Source: Chthoniobacteraceae bacterium
Lineage (GTDB): Bacteria > Verrucomicrobiota > Verrucomicrobiia > Chthoniobacterales > Chthoniobacteraceae
NCBI GenBank assembly: GCA_028293625.1
Contig: JAQGOL010000025.1
Coordinates: forward strand, 124,001 to 188,000
Length of the DNA stretch: 64,000 bases
Direction of reading: 5' to 3'
Shown: piece after piece, positions 48,217 to 57,380 of the stretch
Numbering within the stretch: position 1 is the stretch's first letter
Layout: the number at the start of each line of letters is the position of its first letter
Notes under the pieces: generated by a model
What the model was told of the DNA's origin: nothing
The model's database searches: none
The model's input: the letters and a program-made list of their open reading frames with translations, nothing else
Position numbers and translations under genes: made by a program

Positions 48217-48633
48217 GTGATCGTCCACCTTGCAGCATTGCGTGAACTCTCCACCCCCGTGCTTTCCCGCCTCGCCAGGCTTATCGTCTTTTTCGCCGCC
48301 GTGCAGATTCTCGGCGGGCACTGGCTTGCGCTGCAATCAGTCGCTTGGGTAGGAATGCTGGCTACTTATTCGCGAGGGGAAAACCTGGTTGCGGCAATCG
48401 AAAAGACGTTTGATGGCGAACATCCATGCGGCTTGTGCAAGGTGGTAAAAAAGGGTCTCAAAGAAGAGCATAAACAGCAGGAATCAGAAGTGATTGTGAA
48501 GCTGGAGGCAGTTCTGGGGATGACAATGCACGTGCCAGCGCCTTGCCAGATGGAATGGAAGTATAGGACCGGCGTCTCCTGCATGGCCAGGCGAAGTCTC
48601 GCCCCGCCGACGCCCCCTCCTCAGGCAGCTTAA
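48217..48633 (+). CDS. Small membrane/periplasmic protein with HPCGLCK motif
   Basis: N-terminal TM-like segment LARLIVFFAAVQILGGHWLALQSVAWVGML, then FDGEHPCGLCKVVKKGLKEEHKQQ; GTG or nearby start; directly upstream of the TonB receptor. Confidence 0.6.
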   Translation: MIVHLAALRELSTPVLSRLARLIVFFAAVQILGGHWLALQSVAWVGMLATYSRGENLVAAIEKTFDGEHPCGLCKVVKKGLKEEHKQQESEVIVKLEAVLGMTMHVPAPCQMEWKYRTGVSCMARRSLAPPTPPPQAA

Positions 48634-48907
48634 GGTTCCCGGACTCCGGTACATCGCCGGATTGCGGAGCGTTTATTCGCGGTGCGATAACGCTTTTTAC
48701 ATTCACGCAGCGGGCATTAAGCCACGCCGCGTGATCCCGCGCAGGGAACATCAAAACGGTATCGGTGAAGTGCGTTCACGCCGCCTCGCCAGACGGAGCG
48801 GAAACCGCCTTGTAAGCGGCCGCCAACGCGCAGTCCCACCGGGGCATACCGCGTCCACCTCGCTTGCCTTCCTTTCTCTCATTCTTCCACCCACCCACAT
48901 TTTTTCC

Positions 48908-51076
48908 ATGACCAGACATTTCATCGCGGCGTTTACGCTCGCAGCCACTTCCTTCGCTCAAACCGACACGCTGACTACATTGCCTACCGTCGACGTGACT
49001 GCAACCGGCGAGGACCAATCGCTTACCGTGCCGAGCCTTGAGCAAGCGCGCGCCGAATTAAGTACCCAGCCCGGCGGCACTGCCATCATCGATGCCGAAC
49101 AATACAAACGCGGCCGCGCAACGACACTCAAAGACGCGCTCGATTTTGCACCGGGTGTGTTTGTACAGCCACGCTTTGGAGCGGAAGAATCGCGCATTTC
49201 AATTCGCGGTTCCGGCATCCAGCGCACCTTTCACGGACGCGGCTTGAAACTGCTGCAGGATGGCGTGCCGCTGAACCTCGCGGATGGAAGCTTCGACTTC
49301 CAGGCCGTCGAGCCGCTTACCACGCGCTACATTGAAGTATATCGCGGCGCGAACGCGCTCGAGTTCGGCGCCACTACCCTGGGCGGTGCAATCAACTTCG
49401 TTTCACTTACGGGCCGCGAAGCTTCCCTCCTCGACGCGCGTTTTGAATATGGCAGCTTCGAGACCTTTCGTGCCCAGCTCAGCAGCGGCGCGGTGCTCGG
49501 GCCGTTTGATTATTATGTGAGCCTCTCGCATTTCTCGACAGACGGTTTCCGCGACCACTCGCAACAAAACAACCAGCGCCTCTTCGCCAACTTCGGCTAC
49601 CGGATCACTCCTGAGCTGGAGACGCGCTTTTTCATTACTTACACGCAGACCGATTCCGAGCTGCCGGGCGAGTTGACAAAAGAGCAGTTGGAAGACAATC
49701 CGCGGCAGGCATCGCGCGTTCCACAATTTCTGCGGGGAATCCAGCCGGTGGCGCGGTTTGATTATGTAACAAGCAATTGGAAACGCGATTTCGAACTGTT
49801 GCGTATAGCGAACAGGACGACGTGGCAGAGCGGCGAACATCGCTTTTCAAGCGGCTTGTTCTGGACACATAAAAACCTCGATCACCCGATCTTGTTCGTC
49901 ATCGACCAGCTCAGCAACGACTTCGGAATTGACCTGCGTTACGAGAATTCAGCAGATCTTTTCGGGCATCGGAATCGGCTGACGCTCGGCTTCGCTCCAA
50001 CCCATGGCATTGTGGAAGACAACCGCTTTGAAAACCTGTTTGGCAACCGCGGCAACCGCATAGGCGATCAACACCAAACATCGACGAATCTCGATTTTTA
50101 TTTGCAGGAACACTTTTACCTCGTTCCTTCAGTCGCGCTCGTTGCGGGCGGACAAATCAGCTACGCAAAACGCAAGAGCAACGACGACTTCGCGGGCATC
50201 GATGGCATCGACAACAGCGATAGCCAGGACTACTGGGGTTACTCTCCGAAGCTCGGTTTACTCTGGGAGATGACACCGGAAGCACAAGCCTTTTTGAACG
50301 TGAGCCGCAGCTTTGAGCCACCCTCTTTTGGTGAACTCGCCAACGCGGGAAATAACGGCACAGGCCTTGTTCACCTCACTGAGCAGACCGCGACGACCGC
50401 GGAGATCGGCACACGCGGCCGATACAGGCGCTTTGCATGGGATCTTGCTTATTACCATGCGTGGATCGACGACGAACTTCTCGAATCCCAGGTTCAGCCC
50501 GGCTTGACACAAACGACGAACGCCGGACGCACAATCCACCAAGGCATTGAGGCGGCGCTCGATGTGGACCTGTTCACTGATCTATTCACACGCGGCGATG
50601 GCGAAACGCTTGCCGCCGCATCAGGCGACGGAAAAAAGTCCGTGTTGCCCATGGCGAGGGAGCAAAAAAAGGATCGGCTCGTGCTTCGGCAGGTTTATCT
50701 CTGGAACGATTTTCACTTCGATGGTGATGCCGAGTTTGGGGACAATCAACTTCCCGGGATCCCCGAGCACTATTACCGCGCGGAATTACTCTACGAACAT
50801 CCATGCGGTTTCTATGCGGGACCCAATGTCGAATGGGTGCCGTCCAAATACAATGTGGACTCCGCCGAGACAGAGTTTGCCGATCCGTATGCGCTGCTTG
50901 GATTCAAGATTGGTTACCGGAGCGAACGCGGCTTCTCCGTCTTCTTTGAAGCAAAGAATCTAACCGACAAAACCTACGCCTCCACAACGAGCGTTGTGGG
51001 GACCTTCAATGGGCAGGCACTCTTTTTCCCCGGCGACGGCCGTGGGTTTTACGGGGGGTTGGAATGGAAATGGTAA
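48908..51076 (+). CDS. TonB-dependent outer membrane receptor
   Basis: Signal MTRHFIAAFTLAATSFA; plug ATTLKDALDFAPGVFVQPRFGAEESRISIRGSGIQRTFHGRGLKLLQDGVPLNLADGSFDFQAVEPLTTRYIEVYRGANALEFGATTLGGAINFVS; C-terminal FSVFFEAKNLTDKTYASTTSVV...GDGRGFYGGLEWKW. Confidence 0.92.
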   Translation: MTRHFIAAFTLAATSFAQTDTLTTLPTVDVTATGEDQSLTVPSLEQARAELSTQPGGTAIIDAEQYKRGRATTLKDALDFAPGVFVQPRFGAEESRISIRGSGIQRTFHGRGLKLLQDGVPLNLADGSFDFQAVEPLTTRYIEVYRGANALEFGATTLGGAINFVSLTGREASLLDARFEYGSFETFRAQLSSGAVLGPFDYYVSLSHFSTDGFRDHSQQNNQRLFANFGYRITPELETRFFITYTQTDSELPGELTKEQLEDNPRQASRVPQFLRGIQPVARFDYVTSNWKRDFELLRIANRTTWQSGEHRFSSGLFWTHKNLDHPILFVIDQLSNDFGIDLRYENSADLFGHRNRLTLGFAPTHGIVEDNRFENLFGNRGNRIGDQHQTSTNLDFYLQEHFYLVPSVALVAGGQISYAKRKSNDDFAGIDGIDNSDSQDYWGYSPKLGLLWEMTPEAQAFLNVSRSFEPPSFGELANAGNNGTGLVHLTEQTATTAEIGTRGRYRRFAWDLAYYHAWIDDELLESQVQPGLTQTTNAGRTIHQGIEAALDVDLFTDLFTRGDGETLAAASGDGKKSVLPMAREQKKDRLVLRQVYLWNDFHFDGDAEFGDNQLPGIPEHYYRAELLYEHPCGFYAGPNVEWVPSKYNVDSAETEFADPYALLGFKIGYRSERGFSVFFEAKNLTDKTYASTTSVVGTFNGQALFFPGDGRGFYGGLEWKW

Positions 51077-52296
51077 ACAGAACGATCGGCATTACTTCAT
51101 CTTTTCAAATGAACCGCTTAATTCAAATCTCCGCCGCCATCTGCATTGGCGTAATCCGGGCAGAGTGCGCCGAAAACAAACCTGTCGCAGCCCCGGCGCA
51201 TGCCGTGGCCAGCGGCGTGCGCTCACTTGATGTCTATGCCGAAGGCACGCGAGTGCATTTGCTAACGGGTGAATCAATGGAAGGCAGCGAGCGGCCCGCG
51301 CTGTTGCACCGGCATTCGGAGGATAGCGGCGCCACATGGTCGCAGCCTGTCCGCATCGATGAAACCCTGCCCGCGGCATTCTCGCTCCATCGTGGAATGG
51401 ATGCGCAACTCGCAGCCGCGGGCGATCATCTTGTCGCTGCCTGGACGACTGCCGGCACTGATCAATGGGGCTCGGGAGCAATGACCACCGCACTTTCAGA
51501 GGACGGCGGCAGGCGATGGCATGCCGGGCCCAACCCCGCCGACGATGGCTCAACCACCGGGCACGGTTTCATCGATATGGCTGCCGACAACTCCGGGCAC
51601 TTTCATCTTACCTGGCTGGATAGCCGCGACGGCAAACAAGGGTTGCGATACGCCCGCAGCGATAGCGCAGGCAAAAGCTGGTCGCCAAATACAACACTCA
51701 AAGCGGCAACCTGTGAATGTTGTCCAAACAGAATCGTCGCTGGCGTGGATGGCGAACTAGCCATTCTCTTCCGCGACGGCAACCCGCGCGACATGCAGCT
51801 TGTTCGTTCACCTGACAGCGGCAGGCACTGGCTTCCACCGGCCGCCACCGGCGCATTTGATTGGCAATTTAATGGGTGCCCGCACGTCGGCGGCGGTCTG
51901 GCGATCACGGGCGAAGGGACAAGCTCGATTTTACACACACTCAGCTGGACAGGAAAAGTTGAGCGTGTGGGCGTCTATCATATCGCGATCCCAAACGGCG
52001 GCCAGCCGGGCTCCGAGCCAAAGCAGCTCGGCGACAGCACAGCCTCACATCCCGATCTGGCCGCTGCCGGTCAAGGCCGCATCGCTGCCGTGTGGGATAG
52101 CCGCGAGACTTCCGGCATTTGGGGAAGCACTTCCACTGATGCCGGCCGGAATTGGAGCGAGCCAAAAAGACTCTCCTCAATTGACACGCCAGCTACCCAT
52201 CCGCGAGTTATTTCTACCGGCAAAGGCTTTCGAGTATTCTGGACGGAAGAAACGGCTGAAGGCGCTATGGTCTGGGCAACAGCCGTTTTGCCATGA
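51064..52296 (+). CDS. Exported BNR/sialidase-like beta-propeller protein with CECC motif
   Basis: Asp-box-like SEDSGATWSQPV, SEDGGRRWHAGP, SDSAGKSWSPNT, SPDSGRHWLPP, STDAGRNWSEP; ATCECCPNRIV motif. Overlaps the receptor 3' end; likely start MNRLIQISAAICIGVIRAECAENK at 51109. Confidence 0.8.
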   Translation: MEMVNRTIGITSSFQMNRLIQISAAICIGVIRAECAENKPVAAPAHAVASGVRSLDVYAEGTRVHLLTGESMEGSERPALLHRHSEDSGATWSQPVRIDETLPAAFSLHRGMDAQLAAAGDHLVAAWTTAGTDQWGSGAMTTALSEDGGRRWHAGPNPADDGSTTGHGFIDMAADNSGHFHLTWLDSRDGKQGLRYARSDSAGKSWSPNTTLKAATCECCPNRIVAGVDGELAILFRDGNPRDMQLVRSPDSGRHWLPPAATGAFDWQFNGCPHVGGGLAITGEGTSSILHTLSWTGKVERVGVYHIAIPNGGQPGSEPKQLGDSTASHPDLAAAGQGRIAAVWDSRETSGIWGSTSTDAGRNWSEPKRLSSIDTPATHPRVISTGKGFRVFWTEETAEGAMVWATAVLP

Positions 52297-52422
52297 GTTA
52301 ATACTCCATATCGCCTGCTCGCGGATTGAGCTCATCGTCCCATCTTCGCCACAGATTTCCAGACCGGGCCGAGCGGCTCATAGGGCGGAAAAGTGTGGCC
52401 ATTTTCCAATGCAGGAAGAGGT

Positions 52423-52931
52423 TCATCTGTAAGTCGGAAAATTCGGCAGGATCGGATTTCCTTTGCTGTCTTTCTGATACGCCACCCCTTCTTCCTCCAA
52501 CATCAGACAGAAAAAGACCTTGCCGCCCGGACGTTCACCAATGAGCACCTCCATATCGCATGGCTGCCCTGCCCGGACCCGGACTTTATCGCCGCGGGCA
52601 AAAGTTGAAATGAACTTACAACGGTAGTTGCCGCAGTGATTGCACTCATCGCGGGAGCCGGCATCTGAACTTCCGCTGCCTGCACGGGGTCAACCGGCGA
52701 TTGCTGTAGTTCAGGAGGCAATTCAGCGGCGACGTCCGTCGAGAGGAATGAACCGTCACCCGCTTGGAAGTCCGGCGCGTGAGTGATTTGTTTGAATAAA
52801 ATCGCGCTCCCGCCAAGCAGCACCAGAACAAGATGCAGCAGCGCGGAGAAAGTAAAAAAACGGGCGCGTGCCAGGTAGACAGAGAGACGCTCGGGAAAGG
52901 AGCGGCCTATGGAAGTGGAGTTCATACTCAA
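52423..52931 (-). pseudogene. Disrupted TonB/VWA-type envelope protein gene: N-terminal part in one frame, C-terminal part in another
   Basis: N-terminal frame: ARFFTFSALLHLVLVLLGGSAILFKQITHAPDFQAGDGSFLSTDVAAELPPELQQSPVDP...SAITAATTVVSSFQLLPAA. A second, unlisted minus frame ending at 52423 reads TFARGDKVRVRAGQPCDMEVLIGERPGGKVFFCLMLEEEGVAYQKDSKGNPILPNFPTYR-stop. Confidence 0.6.
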
Positions 52932-53135
52932 GCCACGGATGAACCGGGGTAGCTATTAGGAAAGACTATGGATTAATAGACCGATTTACAATTGCGCTTG
53001 AGTCTTCGCGAGACAGGCAAAGCTAATACAAGGCAACGTGCCAATCCATCAATCCAGCCGCGCTTCCAGCTCAGAGTAACAACGCAGTTGAATTACTACG
53101 CAACGGCACGGTCGTCGTCACCCGCGCCTGATTGG

Positions 53136-54302
53136 TCACCGTGCGTTCAACAGATTCTCCAATGCCAGGACGCAGTAAGTCGTTACCAGAACCGCATCCT
53201 TCTCCATCCACCGGGCATTGTCGTTGACCCAAAATCCATCGGGTGTCTGGAGCGATAGAATACGCGTGGCAAGCTGCGGCGCCCACGCGACCTTCTGTCC
53301 GCCGGCGACACTCAACTCGGTTACCTTGGCCGCGGCCAGGCCTTTGCTCATCAGCTGATAATAGAAGTAGAGTCCGGCGCCTTTCATTCCGGGATTTTCT
53401 TCCAACGTATAGTTTTTTGTGAGCCATTCCAGGGCGGCAACGATCCGCGGATCATCCTGCTTCAGGTCAGCGTAGATAAAACTCAGCAGGCCTGCGTAAC
53501 TCATTGTGCCGTAACTGCGAAGCGCCTTTTTTCCGCCATCAAGCTCTTGCTCTCCGGCATTGCTGTAGCCCGGGTAGTAGATGAACCCGCCCTTGTTTGC
53601 CTCGTCGCTGCTCGCCCACGCTTCTTTGTTGGAAGCCGGCAGGTTTTGACACCGGGCAACGAACTCAATGGCAGCCTGCCAGTTGAGCTCCTTGCCGCCG
53701 GCAGCCTCGACATTGGGCCGCGCGTCCTTGTAAGCGCGCAACGCTTCCAGCGACATGAGTGTGTTATCCAAATCGGGATGCTGGCGCTTTGGACTGGTAC
53801 CCGTGGGACCGTATCCAAAACCGCCGTCGAGCGACTCGCTCGCCATGCCTTTGGCTTGCTGCTCAACAACAAATTGCCGGGCCTTTGTCAGCAACGGTTC
53901 ATCGGAAGGTTCGCCTGTATTGAGCAGAGCAAGAAGGGAAAGTGAAGTATTGTAGTTAGTAAGGCTTTTCTCGTAAATGCCGCCATCCGGCTGCGCTTTG
54001 CTTCGTAAAAAGTTGTAACCCTTCGCCATCACCAGTGGCGCTGTTTTCCCGCGATATTTGCCCGTTGGATCGCGATGAAACGCGACTAATGAAAGGGCGC
54101 TCAACCCCGGGTGATCGGTCGCCGCGGCACTATTGCCGGGCGTTGCAAACGAACCATCCGCTCGCTGTTGCTTTTCAAGCCACGAAAGCCCCTTGTCGAT
54201 GGCGGCCTGGATTTGCTCTCGCGGAACGGCGGTCGGTTTTGGAGCCTGAGCCATGGCCGACACGGCAACAAGTCCAAGGGATAAAAGAATGTGCTTAATC
54301 AT
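53136..54302 (-). CDS. Exported prenyltransferase/squalene cyclase-like alpha-toroid repeat protein
   Basis: IQAAIDKGLSWLEKQQRADGSFATPGNSAAATDHPGLSALSLVAF; KGYNFLRSKAQPDGGIYEKSLTNYNTSLSLLALL; AGLLSFIYADLKQDDPRIVAALEWLTKNYTLEENPGM; ILSLQTPDGFWVND. Start MIKHILLSLGLVAVSAMAQ at 54302. Confidence 0.8.
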   Translation of the reverse strand: MIKHILLSLGLVAVSAMAQAPKPTAVPREQIQAAIDKGLSWLEKQQRADGSFATPGNSAAATDHPGLSALSLVAFHRDPTGKYRGKTAPLVMAKGYNFLRSKAQPDGGIYEKSLTNYNTSLSLLALLNTGEPSDEPLLTKARQFVVEQQAKGMASESLDGGFGYGPTGTSPKRQHPDLDNTLMSLEALRAYKDARPNVEAAGGKELNWQAAIEFVARCQNLPASNKEAWASSDEANKGGFIYYPGYSNAGEQELDGGKKALRSYGTMSYAGLLSFIYADLKQDDPRIVAALEWLTKNYTLEENPGMKGAGLYFYYQLMSKGLAAAKVTELSVAGGQKVAWAPQLATRILSLQTPDGFWVNDNARWMEKDAVLVTTYCVLALENLLNAR

Positions 54303-54704
54303 ACTATAGAAATTCCGGCGCACCTGAGGTGAAGGAGGAGTCAGGCTTGCACGGCCACACTTAGCAATGTCCATGCCCTGGCCGGCACGAGCGCCCTGGA
54401 ATGCAGTGCCAGAAAGGAGACGGATAGGATCGCCACTTTCGCGGCCCGCGCATTTGTGGCGGTGATTGGGATAGAAACGATTCATTACATCGCTGCAATG
54501 AATAAAATATATCCAGGTGAACCCGCGGCTATCCGACTCGGCATGGTTGCAGCATCAAAACATCGGCTCATTTCCAAAGCTTCATCAAGAGGAAGAATTC
54601 GCGGAAGGAATGTAGATATGGTTCCCAAGGTTTTCATCTTCAGCAGGTTTCATTTAACCACGCCTTGGCGCTTGCGGGCGGCTGCGTGTCTCCACCCCTG
54701 ACTT

Positions 54705-56447
54705 ATGAAAATCCGAAAACTCCTCGTTTCCTGCACGGTCATTTTGACGTGTGCCACCCGGTTGTTTGCCGAACAACCAAAACTCGTGGTTGCAATATTA
54801 GTTGATCAGCTACGATACGATTATCTAGAGCGTTTTCACGACCAATTTACAGACGGAGGCTTCCGTTTACTTACAGACGAAGGGGTGTTCATGACGTTCG
54901 CGCGCTACAACTATTGCCCCACCATCACGGCACCAGGCCATGCAAGCGCTTTTAGCGGCTCACCGCCGGCAATGCATGGAATTATTGCAAATGAGTGGTT
55001 CGACAAGCGGACACGCAAATCGATGTATTGCTGCGGCGACTCGACGGTAACCGGAGTCGGCACCAATACCGCCGCAGGCAAGATGTCGCCGCGCAATTTT
55101 ATCGGCGCGAACTTCGCGGATCAATTGCGGCTGCATTACGGCTCCAAAGTGGTTGGAATTTCGATAAAGGACCGGGGCGCCATCCTGCCGGCGGGCAAAA
55201 AACCGGCCGGCGCGTATTGGTTTGAACCGGCAAGCGGCAATTTTGTTACAAGCAACTACTACCGGGCGGAGTTGCCTGAATGGGTTCAGGCCTTTAACGA
55301 TCGCAAACTCCCGGCGGGATATCTGGATCAGAAATGGGACCGGTTGCTTGAAGAAAAACGGTATGAGCGCGAGGACACATTACCTGGCGAGGGAACGCTG
55401 GCAGGTGAAAAAACGCCCACATTTCCTCACCTTATCGTGCGGCCCAAGCCGGCGCCCGTGACAAAGCCTGCCGCCGAGGAAGACGTGCCGCCCGCCGCTG
55501 GTGCCGCACCCGCCGAAGTCAAGGCGGTTGCCCCCGCGCCTGCTCCTTTTAAGGAAACCTACGAGAACATTCTTCCCACTCCTTTTAGCAATCAGCTCCT
55601 GGCCGAATTCGCCCGTGCGGCCATTGAAGGCGAGCATCTCGGGGAAGGCGTTTCGCCGGATCTTTTAACGATCTCCTTTTCCGGAATTGACGCATGCGGC
55701 CACCGTTTTGGGCCTTATTCTCAGGAAGTTCAGGATATTACTTTGCGGCTGGATCGTCAGCTTGCCGAGCTCTTTGGTTATCTCGATAAAAAGTTCGGCC
55801 TGGCCAATGTCACCTTTGTTCTCACGGCGGATCACGGAGTCATGCCGACACCCGAGTTTGCGACACAACAAGGCTTCGACGGGCAGCGAGTGGATGAAGT
55901 TGCGCTCATAGGCGATCTTTTGCCTAAACTGAGCGAACGTTTTGGATCCGGCAGCGTGCTTCTTTCAAAACGCCTTTATGAAGGCAACTTGTACTTCAAT
56001 CACGATGCGTTGCGCGAGAAGAGCATCCCGCCAGGTGATGTAGCCGCGTTTATTCGCGAATGGGCTTTCTCCACCGGAAAATTCCAGGCGTGCTACAGCC
56101 GCGAGCAACTACTCGACGGTCGCGCGCCGGGTCCTATCGGCGAACGCGTTATCAACGGATACAATGCTGAACGCAGTGGCGATGTGGTATTGGTTTACAA
56201 GCCATTCACGATCTCATGGGGCGGCAAATCCGGCACCACGCACGGTTCCCCGTATTCTTACGATACGCACGTGCCGGTCCTTTTCCGAGGTGCCGCCTTC
56301 AAGCCGGGACACTATGCGGACGAATTTTACATCACCGACCTGGTTCCCACGCTCTGTGCCGCATTGCACATTGACCAGCCTCCCGGCTCCATCGGCAAAC
56401 CATTTACCAAAGCGCTGGCCGATCGGGAATCGCACATCGCCAGATAG
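54705..56447 (+). CDS. PafA-like alkaline phosphatase / type I phosphodiesterase family protein
   Basis: PKLVVAILVDQLRYDYLERFHDQFTDGGFRLLTDEGVFMTFARYNYCPTITAPGHASAFSGSPPAMHGIIANEWFD; SFSGIDACGHRFGPYSQEVQDITLRLDRQLAELFGYLD; FVLTADHGVMPTPEF; GTTHGSPYSYDTHVPVLFRG. Confidence 0.9.
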   Translation: MKIRKLLVSCTVILTCATRLFAEQPKLVVAILVDQLRYDYLERFHDQFTDGGFRLLTDEGVFMTFARYNYCPTITAPGHASAFSGSPPAMHGIIANEWFDKRTRKSMYCCGDSTVTGVGTNTAAGKMSPRNFIGANFADQLRLHYGSKVVGISIKDRGAILPAGKKPAGAYWFEPASGNFVTSNYYRAELPEWVQAFNDRKLPAGYLDQKWDRLLEEKRYEREDTLPGEGTLAGEKTPTFPHLIVRPKPAPVTKPAAEEDVPPAAGAAPAEVKAVAPAPAPFKETYENILPTPFSNQLLAEFARAAIEGEHLGEGVSPDLLTISFSGIDACGHRFGPYSQEVQDITLRLDRQLAELFGYLDKKFGLANVTFVLTADHGVMPTPEFATQQGFDGQRVDEVALIGDLLPKLSERFGSGSVLLSKRLYEGNLYFNHDALREKSIPPGDVAAFIREWAFSTGKFQACYSREQLLDGRAPGPIGERVINGYNAERSGDVVLVYKPFTISWGGKSGTTHGSPYSYDTHVPVLFRGAAFKPGHYADEFYITDLVPTLCAALHIDQPPGSIGKPFTKALADRESHIAR

Positions 56448-56476
56448 GTCGCGAGACGGATTGCGTGACGCTCAAG

Positions 56477-57289
56477 CTACCGGGGGACAATATACTCACG
56501 GTTATTGTCAAGCGCCGCGGTATTTGACCAGTGCCGCATATCGCGCAACTCCTTTTCGTCCAGCATGCGCACACTGCCGTCAAGAAACGCGCAAACGGCC
56601 TTCTTATCCCAGCGCAAGGCAATGTTGCCAAATGCCGATGACGGGCTGTCCGGGTTGTAGTATGGGCTCCATCGCGAGCGCCATAAGTTAGGGGGGGTGA
56701 CCAGGAAGTTGCCGGCGACTTCCTGGTCCTGCTGGCCGGGAATTTTCATCCGCGCGGAAGCAAAGACGATCAGGTTCCCGGGGCTTAATGCCACGCTGAG
56801 CCGTTTGACCACATCACTTGAATAATAGTTACTTCCTGATCCATCATCATATCCACCCATGCAGAAGGCATTGATGCCAAGCGCGGGATGAAGGCTTGCC
56901 CGGTAGATATACTCAAAGGAGTTTCTTACAAGCGGATCGGTAATTTTCTTGTTGTCGTTGACGAGAAAAAGCTCTTCGACCTGCAGGCCAAGGTAAGGCG
57001 CAAGGCGCCAGGTGTAGCGCGCGCAGAGCTCGCCCGAAAGCCTGGTCCCGTTGACGAGATCAATATTCTGGGTGCCCTTGTCGTAACCGAGCATTAATTC
57101 ACTATCATGCTCATTCGCATAGGAAAGGTAACCCACGATGAGCTGGTTTGCCGCATGGGTTTCTTTGAGCATCTTCCCTTTATCGCCCATGCTTAGAAAT
57201 GCCGGAAGCATCAGCCCCGAGAGAACGGTTATTATGGCTACAACGACTAGCAATTCTATCAGTGTAAAAGCGGATGGTTTGCGGTTCAT
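56477..57289 (-). CDS. Type II secretion-type pseudopilin (prepilin N-terminal methylation domain)
   Basis: MNRKPSAFTLIELLVVVAIITVLSGLMLPAFLSMGDKGKMLKETHAANQLIVGYLSYANEHDSELM. Confidence 0.85.
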   Translation of the reverse strand: MNRKPSAFTLIELLVVVAIITVLSGLMLPAFLSMGDKGKMLKETHAANQLIVGYLSYANEHDSELMLGYDKGTQNIDLVNGTRLSGELCARYTWRLAPYLGLQVEELFLVNDNKKITDPLVRNSFEYIYRASLHPALGINAFCMGGYDDGSGSNYYSSDVVKRLSVALSPGNLIVFASARMKIPGQQDQEVAGNFLVTPPNLWRSRWSPYYNPDSPSSAFGNIALRWDKKAVCAFLDGSVRMLDEKELRDMRHWSNTAALDNNREYIVPR

Positions 57290-57380
57290 AAATAAAGAGA
57301 GATGCGGATAAGATTCAGCCAGCGCGCCGGGCAGTTGCCGGCGCCGAGCTAAGCGCGCTGAGACGGGCCAGCTTCGATGC

